Positions 11,959 to 25,900 of a stretch of DNA of 64,000 bases are shown here, in pieces (position 1 is the first letter of the stretch; each line of letters opens with the position of its first letter). The notes beneath the pieces were generated by a model. The model had not been told where the DNA came from and did no database searches. It worked only from the letters and a program-made list of their open reading frames with translations. The DNA is from Megalonaias nervosa (taxonomy: Eukaryota; Mollusca; Bivalvia; Unionida; Unionidae): contig JAECUM010003304.1 in assembly GCA_016617855.1 (NCBI GenBank), forward strand, positions 1-64,000. The letters run 5' to 3'. The position numbers were made by a program, and so were the translations under genes.

Positions 11959-14900
11959 TCAGCAGCAACAGAAATCTGTCTTAAGAGTGTGCAGAAGTCA
12001 TCAAGTGCCTAATTAGTACATATTTAAATACGCGTTTCAGATATCAGTGATATGATGATGTACTGTATCCATCTATTCATTTGTTTCCTCAAGCCGTCAT
12101 AACATTTTAAAAGTTTACTTTATACATGGACTTGAATTTGCATTCCCCCTTACTAAATTTGTAATGTATTTCCTCTTTCACCATTCAAATATTTGCTTGT
12201 CAGTGTCAAAATCAACAACCTCTATGCAGCAGGCAGTGGGAATTTCAAAGGCCTGCTTTTTTAATCACTAGAGTAACATCTGTAAGTATACTTGTGCACA
12301 CATTGCAAGAAGCATGAGTTTTAGCACAGCTCTGTGAAGTAGAGGAATGCTGTTGTACTACCCCCAGTTCTGGCATTGGTGTATGCACATATAAAAGTGT
12401 ATACATATGTACAGTCAAGGCAACAGTTTGGAGTGGGTTTTATTTGCACCTACCTTCAGGGGAGGGGGCAAACTTTGTACATGCACATTAGTTACGTATT
12501 GGCAAAGTTTTTGCATTTAGCTCAGTTCTCTTGCACACTGTAAACACTATTATACCTGGAATCATGAAACTTTTTGAGGGGTTGCATCTTTATGAATGCC
12601 ACACCCTCATTACAACAGTTGGTCACTGTGACCCATATTTAACACCTTGCTGACTTTGGTTAAATTTAAAAAAAAATGTTTACTTGTCAAATTTAGTTAA
12701 TGCTGCAATCATCAAACTGGATGCCTGTATGTATCTCTATATTAGTACAAGTAATACAAGTCATGTAAGCATTCAGTACCAACTGTTTCAGTAATGGCTG
12801 ACATATTCATACTTTAAATGGCAATTATTCATTTTATTTGGATCCCCCTACATCCATATTCCTTTGAAAGGACAGTAGTTGCATGCCCTAATAAATACCT
12901 ATGTCAAAAAACAATGTTAAAAGTATTTGGACAGTTTTGGACGAAGTCAACCTAAAGGTATGATCCAGTACAAACCGGATTCAATTTTTATTTGCTGTGA
13001 TGTTACAATGAAAGCTGGGCATGGTGAAAAAATGTGTATGACCCTGTTATTTGTTATGATAGACCTGATGTCCTCTCTATTTTTACCCAGTTTAGTACCT
13101 GGCCAACATTGTAGAAGTCTATGGATATCCATACATTTTGTTTGAAAGTTTTCTTATGACATTTAAATTATATTGCATGTAACATTCAGGACATAATAAA
13201 CTTTAGTTAAACAATATTAGTATTAACTTTTAGAACAATAATTGATATTTAATTTGAGAAAATGCACATACATAACCATGCTGACATACACTTTTATACC
13301 ATACTCATCCATGAGATCACAATGACCTAAGTTACAGATTTTACTGGATTAAGTCACTGATCCATATTTCATGTTCCAGTGACTTGTGTTAAATTTTTGT
13401 TTAAAGTTTATTTTGCAAACTCTGTTCATGCTAGAGTTGCCAGACATGATAATAGTATATATCTCTGTTAGAAGGTCATAGTGACCTATATTTTACATTT
13501 TAAAACTTAGGTTGTGTTTTTCTGTTTAGTTCCTAATCAAATAGTTTTTTTTGCATCTGGTACCTGCACTCTTATACCTAGATTCATGGAACTTGGTTTT
13601 TGGATGCACCTTGATGAGTACTGCAACCACATCACAAACATAGGTCACTTGGACCCATATTTCATGTTTTGGTGACATGGGTTTGATCTGAAGCATTGTC
13701 CATGCTAGAATCATCAGACATAAGTTTATGCATTTAATTTATGACCACAGTTTTTTTTCCATAGAATTATTAAACTTTGTGAGAGGACATATTTTTAGGA
13801 GTTCCCTAGGTCACTTTGGCTCATGTTTCATCCTTCACTGACTAGTTAAATTTTGTGTTTATACTGTTATTGTTTGAATCATTAGAGTACATGATTGTAC
13901 ACATCTCTCTTTGTACCACACCCATACAAAAGAAAGTCGTTGTGACCTACACTTTACATTTTACTGGCTTAGGTTTAGCTTTGCACTAATCTTAGGACCA
14001 AATAGGAGTTTTGCATACTATATACATACTATCCTATAATCATGTCACTTGGTGAGAGGCTACGTCCTAATGAGCACTACTTCTTCATTTCAGTAGTAGG
14101 TCATTATGACCCATATTTTATGCTTCACCTACTTGAGGTAGATTTTATCTTTAATGTTCATTTGTCAGGCACTATTCATACTAGAGTTTTGAAATTGAAG
14201 ACGATAAGCATTTTTGTCACTGCCACACTCTCACGACAAACAAGCTTGTGGTGACATATATTTCATCATTTACTGGCTTTGGTTAAGTTTTGCATTTAGC
14301 TTGTTACCACCTGAGTTTTTGGCATGCTGTATGAATACTATCCATTCTAGAATCCTGAAAACTTGGTGAGTGTATTCTACATCCTTACTGCAAAAAAGAG
14401 GACTGACATATATTTCATGCTCCAATGACCTTGTTTAAATTTTGTGTTGATTTACTGGACACTATTTATGTTCCAGTCATGAAGCTTGATAATTGGATGC
14501 ATCTGTGTTAGTAGTACACCCTGGCAACTAAGAAGGCCAATGTGAACTACATTTTATGCTTTACCAACATACTTAGAAGGCTCTTTGTGACCAGTTCATT
14601 TTGGAATTAGGGATAAATATGTTTATTTAGTGGTAAATTTTGGATATAATAGACTATATATATCTGTATAATGTAATAGGTTACCTTCAGCAGGTTAACT
14701 GTGCATGGTGCAGCTGAGTGAATATGGGAGTTAGAGTAGTGGGCTGCATGCTGCAAGCTTTTCATGTAAGGTCTCATCTGTAGCGACCAATCAAAGTCAT
14801 TATTAATGCATGGGCCATACTTGTAATATTGAATGTCACTCCAAGGTTACTCAAAGAATGAGACTTTCATCTGGTAAAATGTGACTTATTGGGGTGGATA

Positions 14901-16946
14901 ATGATAATAGCTGTTGAAGCAGACTTTAAGAGCAATAATTTACGAACAAATTAACACAAAAACAGCATTAGTCTATGGATTATATCAACTCATTATAGAA
15001 CCTCTACCGTGATATCTTAGAAAATAATTTTTTAAAATGTTTTATGTCTTTAATGCTCTTTCATAGTACATGAGCAAGTAGCTGGGTACCTGGTTTAATG
15101 GTATGTCAACACAATACTGACTAGATAAGAGTATTTGCCCTTTATCAGGACAATTCTGGCTAGATAATGCCAATGAATAGCTTAGTTTTTTTTCTACAGT
15201 GGCTAAATTAATTAAATGTTAAAAGATAAACTGTAAAGAGAAAAATTGAAGCAAAATTTATTAGAAGAGGGGTAAAATTTTCTTGTCAAAATTAATTTAG
15301 TCTCAACTTATTTTGAGTGATAATTAATGTTTACAATGGCTGCTTGAGACTACCAAGAGCTTTGTAGGTGTGAGCTATGTACTTGCTCAGTACACTTGCT
15401 CCTTGAGGCCTTTGGGAGGGATCAAAAGGTACAACCTTTAAAATTTTGAACTCGAGGATACTTATAGAGACATGCAAGATATATGACAGGATTTTAGGTA
15501 TCACTCATGAATCTTAGCTGTGGCTGTGGTGAAAGTGTTGGATTTTGTTGTTTTTGTTTTCTTCTTTTAAACTGATGCAGGTTTTATCTCAAATAAAATC
15601 TTGGAAGAAGTTAATGATACAATTGTAGTCCCTCCCCCCAGTCTTGCAAATTGGATGAAATTATGGGATATTCAGTGCAGCACTGTTGATGCTATTCTAG
15701 TTGATATTTTAATTAATTCTAATTAAATTGCAACTCTTCTTCATCAGGAAAGACTTATGAAGTTGGAACAAGAAAAGGTGGAAAATGAATCTTCACTAAA
15801 AGGTAAGGAACTGCTGATTTGGTTCTCAAAAATTATTATTTTATGGTGTGTGTGTGTGTTAGTGTATTTGGGATTTTTAATGTAGCTTTAAAAATTTTTC
15901 ATTCATATTTCTATGTTGTCTGCAGTGTGGCAGTTTATAAACTGTCTAGCACTGGGGAATCATGCTGCAGACGTGTAGCATAATGTCCCACCCAGTCACA
16001 TTATCCTGACACCAGGCCAACCATTCCTCACACTAACCTCTTAATGCTGAGATCCAAGCGAGGCAGCTGTTTAGTACCATTTTTATAAGTCTTTGGTATG
16101 ACTTGGCTGAGGTTTGAACCTGCGACCTTCCGCAACCGAGGCAGACACTCTAACCACTGGGCAGTGGTCATTATTATTTTATGGCAAGTATTTTCTAATA
16201 AAAATAAATGTTGCTGCCAAGTATTAAAGAAATTTTGTCTTTAGAGATTGCTCATTGCTTAACGAGTATACATTTGTATGTACACATAAAATAACTATTT
16301 TACCATTTCAAAGATGTACACATAAAAATAAATAATTTTACCATTTCAAAGATGTACACATAAAATTAAATATTTTATCATTTCAAAGATGTACACATTA
16401 AAAAAAAATATTTTACCATTTCAAAGATGTACACATAAAAATAAATATTTTACCATTTCAAAGATTATTTTCAAGGCTAGTGTCTCATAGATATGTAAAT
16501 ATTTATTTATAAAATATGCTATCTGCAGGATACATTGTCCTATTCAAAGATAATTTTTAAGGCCAGTGTCTCGTCATGTAGTCTTAGAATAGTTTTGATC
16601 GACCATATTTGTTCAATTTTCACCTTGTAAGAGAACCACTAGTATAGATTTTTATAAAAGTCATCTGTCTCAACTTATCATTGGGAGAACTGAGCTAAGC
16701 ACAGAATATGTCAACATAATATCACAATGATAGTAAGACAATAAGGTAAAATAAAATACAGGATGTTTCTGCAAATCATGTTATATTTATTTTACAAAAA
16801 TGAACTTTTGTTTTCTTTTTATCTTTGTTTGCAACTTGTTACCATAAGTCAATAATACATGTAATGAAGAAAGTTATACATAAATTTTATATATAGATAC
16901 ATAGATGATTAAAAAAGGAAGGGTTAGAATGCATATGTAATAGAAG

Positions 16947-16988
<42 letters not shown>

Positions 16989-19900
16989 GAGGTTTTGGAA
17001 AAGCTAGATTTTTAAGAGGGATTTGTTTATGTAAAAGCTTGAAGTGTTTAATCAGAACTGTGTCAGTATTTTAATATATAATAACATTTTTCTGTATCTG
17101 CTTTTAAATTTGTGGAGGCTTTATCAAGTTGCCTTTTTGCCTTGATATGCTAGCAGACTCATCTCTTCAACTTCACTGACATCGATAATGAAAGCTATAC
17201 TTTTTGTAATTTAGTTATATTTACAACTGAATGATTTGAGGACAGTTATAGTTATCCATATACAGTGTATTGTATTAAACAATAGCATCTGGTCTCCTTG
17301 AAATCAGTAGTATGCACAAATCAATCTTTGACAAGTCAACTTTTGAGACTGATTATAGAACACTTATTTTTATCCATTTAATTATTTGCCAGACTGAAAT
17401 TATGTATTGGTCTCCTGTGATTATTATATAAAGAACTGGTGATGAATTTATGGGTGCTGTATTTTTGGTACATAAAAGAAATCCATGTGACTAAATATTA
17501 GAGGCAAGTACCTTTTGTTTCCTAATGCACTTGTCAAAAATCTTATGAGTTATATTATTAACAATTATCACCTGTGCACCTTGAAATCAGTGACATCCAT
17601 CAAAACAATCTTTGCAAAGCAAATTTTTAGAGCTGGCAAACTTGGAACATTTTGAAGCCTTCTTACAAACTGCCAGTGATTAGTTTAGGACTTGAAAGTT
17701 GATGAATCTCTATACTTGCTTATAAGAAGAGTCCAACTGCAAACTGAAGACCCTGATCTGCTGTCACAGAATGTGCAGGTAGATCTGGGTCAGTGCAGTT
17801 TATTAGGAATAAACAGTCAAACTAACAACACAGACCCTGATCTGCAGGCGTATTATGCTATGGCAGATCAGGGTCTTTGTTGTTTGTGGTTTGACTCAAC
17901 TTGTGACTAATTACAGTACTTACAAATATTATGATTAAAATGTAACCGATAACTTAAATTTATTCTCTATTTGTGAAACTTGCTTCAAATAGTAAATATT
18001 CCTGTTATCATGTCTGCACAAGAAAATGCAGGGCTGACCTTAATATTGACTACAAAGTGGAAATTACAGACTTTACAACATATTGTGTGAAATAAAAGAT
18101 TGGTGGATTAAAAATCTGGGTATTTATATAATAGAAGGATGCTGTAGATATAAAAACTAAATAAAATTGATGATATATTGTACTCTGACAAGATCACAGA
18201 GTATAAAGCTTGCAGAACTTAAAGCATCATGAACTAAACATGACCTCTCTTTGTCACATTGTCTCAGTTTTTTAAACTTGCCCACAGGCAAACATCTTGA
18301 AAGCTTGAGGTAGTTCCACGTATCAGGCAAGTGGATCCTGTCTACATGGCCAGTGCCTTGTGACCATGGTATCTCACTTTAGTTGATTAAGTTGACATTG
18401 CCAGGGCTTTGTAACAGTGGTTCTTAACCTTGATAGATCCAGTTGACCTGGTTAGAGCCATGTAGCAGTGGTTCTTAACGTTAGCTAATGCAATTGACAT
18501 GGCCAGTGCCTTTTGACCTTTGTGCTTAACCTCCATTACTCAGCTGACATTGCCAATGCCTTATGACCATGGTGACTAATGCCTTGTAACAGTGGTAATT
18601 AACAGTGGTCAGTTGACATGGCCAGTGCTGTGTCCGAGTGGTACTTAACCTCAATTCATCCAGTTATGAAAGGATATCATTTTGGACTATAAGGTTAATC
18701 AGCAATAGACTAACATCAAATCCTGTGGTACAAATTAAATCTCAATGACTTCACACGATGGAAATGACAATAGTTTTCATTCCAGAATAATCTGTTTGAG
18801 AAAGATTTATCTTAACATAAGTAAAAGTCCATTATTGGTCATGTCATTCAAAGACTTAATGAAGATGTTTCTCAATAAATGTACCAATCTAACCCCTCTT
18901 CCACAACAATGGTATTCTGACCTATATTTCATACTTCAGTTCAGTGGATTTGGTTGGAGCTTTTGTTAAACTCCATACCTCATGCTGCAAATCATGAAAC
19001 TGGGAGAGTTAATGTGTAACGATAGATACAGCACCATTATTCTTCCAGCTAGATCATTACAACCTTTACATCAAGCTTTATGAACTTTAATTAGACTATA
19101 TGTCATAATTTATTTTTCCATTGCCAAAGTCAAGAGATTTAGGGATGAAGCTCAATGTCTTTGTGACATAATAGTTTAGAAATACTTAAAGCACTGTCAT
19201 ACCTAGAATCATGAAACTTCGTGAGAGTATTCATCTTGATGATTGATGAGTAGTACACCCACAACATGAAAATAGGTCACTATCACAAATTGCATGCTTC
19301 ACTGACTTAGGTTCCATTCAGTTTTAACTGTTCATGCTGGAACCTTTATAAAAATGACGACTACCAGTATATAAATCTTTGTTAATACCACACATGTGCC
19401 ATAAAGGTTATCATGCCCTACATTTAACATTTTTCTAGATTACGATAATTTTTTTAGTCTATCTCATGACCAAATAGTTTTTTTTTGTGCATTCTGTGTA
19501 CATACTAACTTATTTAGAATAATGAAACTTGGTGAGGGATGCATCTTTATGTCACTACTCCCTTATTACCGAAGTAGTCATTATACTTCACTGACTTAAT
19601 TTATAAGATATAAAATTGAAGATGATATGCATCTCTGTTTGTTCCACACCCCAACAACAAAGCTCTTGTTTGTATTTTGCTTATGAATGCATGTGTTGGC
19701 AATATTATATCTATATTATCCTTCCTAGAAACTTTAGTGAAGAAATGCATCTTTAAGTACTACACCTTTATTGCAGTAAGAGGTTTCTGTCACCTATGTT
19801 TCATGCTTCTGTGACTTTGTTGAAATTTTGTATTTATAGTTCATTTATTGGTGCTGTTTATCTTTGAATCATGAAATTTAATAATATAATGCCACATACA

Positions 19901-22900
19901 ACAAAAGGTCACTTTAACCTACATATTAAACTTTACTAACAAAGGTTGACTATTTGTATATAGCTGATGAATTTCTGTCCATTATAATCAGAATTTGAAT
20001 AAATGTGTTTATTCAGAGCTATCCACAACACGTTAACCATATATTGTGCATGTGAACAAGTACAGAAAATAATGCGAGGCTGTAGTGACTGATCAGGGTA
20101 GTTCAAGGTGTTTGAACTATGTTCTACTGGCTGTCACTCAAAGATGTTTAAACTATGTTCTACTGGCTGTCACTTCAAGGTGTTTAAACTATGCTTGTAC
20201 TACTGGCTGTCACTTCAAGGTGTTTAAACTATGCTTTTACTACTGGCTGTCATTCCAGGGTGTTTAAACTATGCTTTTACTACTGGCTGTCATACCAGGG
20301 TGTTTAAACTGCTTTTACTACTGGCTGTCACTTCAACGTGTTTAAACTAAGCTTGTAATACTGGCTATCACTCCAAGGTGTTAAAACTATGTTTGTTCTA
20401 CTAGCTGTCACTTCAAGGTGTTTAAACTATGCTTATACTACTGGCTGTCATTCCAAGGTGTTTAAAATATGCTTTGACTACTGGCTGTCACTTCAAGGTG
20501 TTTAAAGTATGCTTGTAATACTCGTTGTCTCTTCAAGGTGTTTAAACTATGCTTATACTACTGGCTGTCATTCCAGGGTGTTTAAAATATGCTTTGACTA
20601 CTGACTGTCATTTCAAGGTGTTTAAACTATGCTTGTACTACTGGCTGTCACTCCAAGGTGTTTAAACTATGCTTGTACTACTGGATGTGACGCCAAAGTG
20701 TTAAAACTATATTTGTACTACTGGCTGTCACTCCAAGGTGTTTAAACTATGCTTGTACTACTGGCTGTCACTCCAAAGTTGCTCAAAGCATGTGACATTC
20801 ACCCAGTAAAATCTTGGGGAGGACAATGATTGTAGATTCTCAAGGAGATTCTAAATACAGTAAAAAATAATACTGTTTTGTCAACAAATTAAAATACCTC
20901 TATTTCCATAAAACAAAAAAATGTTCTTTTTTATTTTTAATATTTTTTGTGTCCAGTCAAAGTATGTATGTATGTATGTATGTATGTATGTATGTATGTA
21001 TGTATGTATGTATGTATGTATGTATGTATGTATGTATGTACATGTTTTAACAGCATGTCAGGACAATACTGGCAATATAGTGCTGATTAAAAGCTATGTT
21101 CAAAAAATACAAGCAATAAAAAAAAACAAAACAAACCTTTAGATACAAAAGGGACCAACATATTGTTATCAGAATCACTTTAGTCTAAATTTATTTTCTG
21201 TATGATAAATTATGTTTACAATGGCTACATTTGACTATTAAATCAAAGTGTGCTATGTAAATCATTTCTGAATGTTTTCTCACAACAACTTCCTATTCAG
21301 AATCAATGCTATTTACTAGTACAAAAGGTTTTGACACAATGTTTACAACTTTCTGTGTTCTTAGGTTCATAGGTGGTAAACGTTGTCTTTTTTTTCCAGA
21401 GAATGTTGCTGACTTGGAAAAGACAAAAGAAGCTGCAGAAAAGAATTTGTGAGGGACTCCTTAAAAATACAGTATCTTTTGTAGATTACATTATTTGTTG
21501 AAAGCAATAATTTTTGGGGAATGTATTTAGTATTTGTTAGATTATCAAAGCTTTTACCTATTGCAGTAATATTTCCTGGTCATTCATATTTGACATTTTC
21601 AATGTAAGATCTAAATTTTGGTCAGGGGAAATATTAAACTGTGTACTATTTCTCATGATGCTTTATTGGAAACTTTCATAATGGAGGCACAATTGTTATA
21701 GGTTGACTCAGAATGAGAGTAAGCATTGAATGTTTAGTCTCATTCTGAGTCAGAATGTTTGAAAATTATGCACAGCTGTAATATTTAGAACTTATTACCA
21801 TTTCTATATAAAACTATACTGTATGTACTTGCTTATAAGTCAGTTCAACTGTAAGTTGACCCTGCCCCCTTTCTCTACCACCCTTCTAGAAGTCAGGGTG
21901 GTTTTTTTGCAAGTCAAATCCATGTGACATGCAGTCAGTGAGTCGGAGTTGCACATGGGGAAAAATAAACAGGTCAAACTGGATAGATGGATAGACATAG
22001 AGATAGGAAAAATAAAGACAAAGCCAACATAGAATAAATACATTTATATTATTGAGTTGAATATGTACAAATTGACAACTTACATTTTGTCCATCTTCAT
22101 GTAATGCAATTCATAATGCTTAACAAAAGTATTATTATAAAGTCCACACTTTTGTGATTCACACTGTCTAATTTCATCTGGTTCAAAGTCCAAGAATTCA
22201 TCTTCATCATAAGAGTTACCAAGTAAAGTTCTGAATTCCTCCACTGCCATCTCGTCATCATAAATATCTTCTGTCTCAGATTCCTCATCTGATTGTCTCG
22301 AATGAAATCACTGAAGAGTTTGTCATCCTCTGTCCCATCATTGCATTGGAAATACCACATTTCTTAAACTATTTGACCACAATCTCATTTGGAATTTCCT
22401 CTCATGCATTACACATCCACTGAGATACTCACTCAATCCCTGGACAATTAACATTTCCTGCCTTGTAAATTCTTTGGGTCCATCTACAATCTACATGATG
22501 TTCCACAGTTTACACATATTTGCCTTGAAGAGTTTGTTTAGGTAAACATCCAATGGTTGCAGTACTGACAAGGTGCCACTAGGAATCACAGCTTGGTATG
22601 TTTGATGTTACTGCAGTTTCAGTTTCACAGACTGCATCAATTGTACCCAAAACACACTGCTCTAGAACCCTCTCATTCAAACCAAACTCCCAGTTTGCAT
22701 AAGGAGTTTTCATTATTCAGATTTTCTTAAAATGTCTTGCACTATCAACTAGAACTGTCTTTTTCTTGTGGCTGTCACACACCTGTTCCTCAGACACACT
22801 GAATTCATGTTATGCAGCACTGTTGTTGTTTTTCTCTGCAAAGTCGTTCCCTTTAACGTAATTTCTCCATCATACTCGTTACATTTTATTTTCCCAATGT

Positions 22901-25900
22901 TGGTGAAAGTACCTAAGTTTAGCAATTCACAATGCATGATATATAAGTGACAAAGTAAACTATAATTGACATAAACTTGGATCATTATTTTTGTAGAGCT
23001 TGGGTCTGTAAGAGACATTTTAAGCATACAATCTTTGAAATCTCATCAAAAGATTGCTGCAACTGAACAAGTGTCATTTGTGCGATATGATCAAAGGGCT
23101 CAACATGGCATTGAACAAATATAAAGACATACTCAAAGGATTGTCCACTGGGGAAAACAAAGCAGTTCTGCTTTTGCAAGCTAAAGGATTAAGGTAGTAT
23201 GTTTCTTATCAGCAGCTCTATCAAAGCATTGTGAATTGAGAAAACAGTGCAAGTTTACCTTTACAAGCTAATTTTAAGATTTTAGATTTTCAGATTTTAA
23301 TTTTTTTTTCTCACTTACAATATAACCTCTACTCTGCATTAATTAATCTTTTGGCAAAATGATTGATTTATAAGCAAGTATATACAGTATGCAGTTCAGC
23401 TGTTTTATATAGATCTTATTACCATACCTATACAAAACTATATAATGATAGAGATGTCAGTAAATTCAGCTTTGTGTGGATTAATTTTGTTTTGCATTTT
23501 AAAATTTGAAATAGTGTTCTTTTGAAACACATCCAGAAAGAATTGTTATGTAAATGAAAGCCACATAATTACAACCATTGATGTAGGAGACACATTGTCT
23601 TTTTCAGCTTGATCTTTAAAACAGATCATCTTATCTTTTTTATGCCCCATGAAGATGGTTGGTAGGACATCACCACTCCCTCAATAATGCCCTGATAACT
23701 CGCAAACCCACTTATAATGTTGGGTCAGTCATGGATCCCATTTTCTTTTTACTAGAAAGTACCAATAATTTGACCCACAATTAATGAACATGAAGAAAAT
23801 CGTGATCAAAATTGGTAAATGAAACCTTGATATATCACTTGTTTTATCGTCGAGAATGGTTGATGTGACCTGGAAATTTGAATCAACATTATGAAATTAT
23901 CGACTTTTAATAAGTCGTGTATTTTGTTAAGATTTCTTTCCAAACTACACTTTTGGTATACAGTAAATAACAGTATGTAACGAAATTTGGATCAATGAAA
24001 ATGGCACTAGCGCCTACTTGAGGCAGAACTATAATAAATAAATACCAATTAAATAAGTTTTTTTAATCAAGTCGAATGCATGTATTAGTCATATCTTTTA
24101 GTTCGGTTTAAGTGTAATGATCATAAATACAATGTGCAGTGTTGTATTCAAACGTGAAATATGTCAATCTACCGTAACAGCTATGACTGCAAGCATTTCT
24201 TTGAGAACCTAAGTGCACACGATGTTTTGATACCTAATTTGCATAAATATTTGTTGCAGTCAGATTGGTATTTGTTGTACAGTGAAACCTGTCTTGAGAG
24301 ACCGCCCCTTCTGCCAACCAAAAGTGGTCTCTCAAGACAGGTGGTCTCTCATAACAGGTGTGTGAAAATGGACTGGTTTCCAGGGTCAGTAGTTAGCACT
24401 GAAGAAAAAAATACCCATACTCACTGTACATGTATCATATCCTTTATTCATAAATCTTGTTAAATATTGCATGCATTCCTCTCAAAATAACTTTACATAA
24501 TAAAGATATACAGTGTACATCTATCAAACAATGTGAATCAAATTTATATTTGAACATCACCTGAATATGTACATGTATTAGCACATGTATATGATGGCTG
24601 GTAGTCTTTTTTTCCAAGTCATCAACTGTCTGTAAATTCACATCAGCTGATTCTCCACTGAGCACACTTGCTGTGATATTGTATCTATTTTTGAAGCTCT
24701 CCAGCCATCCGTTTGATGCAGTAAAGTCATCATAATTCAGTTCTACTGAGACAATAATTGCTTTTTCCTGAATCAGCTTTCCACTTACTGGTATGTTTTT
24801 ACTCCTTGAAACACAAAACCACTCCCATACTCGCTCGTTTAGATCTCCATGCAATGTCCGTCGTGCTGTGGCATATTTCCTCTGTGCTTGTGCACCTTTC
24901 TGCCATTCGTTTCTAATGGACTCCTTGTCTTTGATAACATTCTGAATCTGCGTTTTACTGACGTTTAAGCTGGCTGCTATTTTGCGAGCTGTCTCCCCTT
25001 TTTCACTTCTTTCAATTACATTAAATCTTTCTTCCAGTGTTAGGAGTTTTCTTTTTTTCATCGGAGGTTCTGCCATTGTTATTAGTGTTGATGTAATAAC
25101 GACTAGATGTATTTTGATTTTGATCAGGATTTGGGGAAATGTGGAATAAATATATATTATTTACCAATGAATGAAACCCCCCAAAATAATTAACTCATCA
25201 AGAAACAATACATTTTTTTGAGACGAAGTTTAAATCACCAGCGTTATAGCTTGATAAACAAAGGTTGCGACCGTCTGCACCTGGGTAAACAAATGGTAGC
25301 TTGGTAAAACACTAAGAAAAAAAAAAAAAAATCCGGAAACGATTCTCATTTACTAGTGTTAAAGACAAAGACCTCATTCACCTGCAGGCATTACAGATTA
25401 ACTGGAAAGACAAATGATGTACTCAACCCTACACTGAAGCCCTTTCAAAAGATTTATCACTGGGACATTAGGACTACCGGCAATGTGTGGGTTTTCACAA
25501 AGATAAAGAAAAAATACAAACCTCTAAATTGACCGCGTATGTCCATCATTACTCCCTTTGATAAAAAATGGTTAATCTTACTGGCAATTCACATGACTTC
25601 GTCACTACAATGGCGGTTAGTGACATGTACTTTAGTCTGGTTTACTGCAATTTACAAATGACACCATATGCCGGACTTGTAAATTTCACACAACTGGTAG
25701 GTAGCCAATTTTTTTTTTTTTTTAAAATACTGTATTTGAACAATCTTTACTATTTATGCGGTCGTTGATACAAAGGATTAAATGACGGTTAGTGGTGTTT
25801 ATCTTGCCTTATGGTTGTTTAGTGTTATTTAATGTGCACTTTGTTTGCATACTACATGCATCCTGAGCTCTCGTGTTTACAAAGGATTAAGTCAAGGTCA

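Larger units (their letters stand above)
16900..18350. repeat. diverged dispersed repeat, segment A copy 1
   Basis: It can be aligned by eye with 42800-44225. Shared landmarks include GGAAGGGTTAGAATGCAT, TTAACAATTATCACCT, CATCAAAACAATCTT, TTCTCTATTTGTGAAACTTG and CAGGCAAGTGGAT. This copy is interrupted by a (CA)n run (16950-16985) and by a MITE at 17715-17916. Confidence 0.55.
18850..21300. repeat. diverged dispersed repeat, segment B copy 2
   Basis: It resembles 12.4-15.4 kb: AATCATGAAACTT-GTGAG, GGTCACTATCACAAATTGCA, CACTCCAAAGTTGCTCAAAG near 20.78 kb, and TTTACAATGGCTACATTTGA near 21.21 kb. The 40-bp minisatellite and a (GTAT)n tract have expanded inside it. Confidence 0.5.

Noticed and set aside
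20961..21040. Repetitive MYVC-type peptide
   Set aside because: Translation of a (GTAT)n microsatellite.
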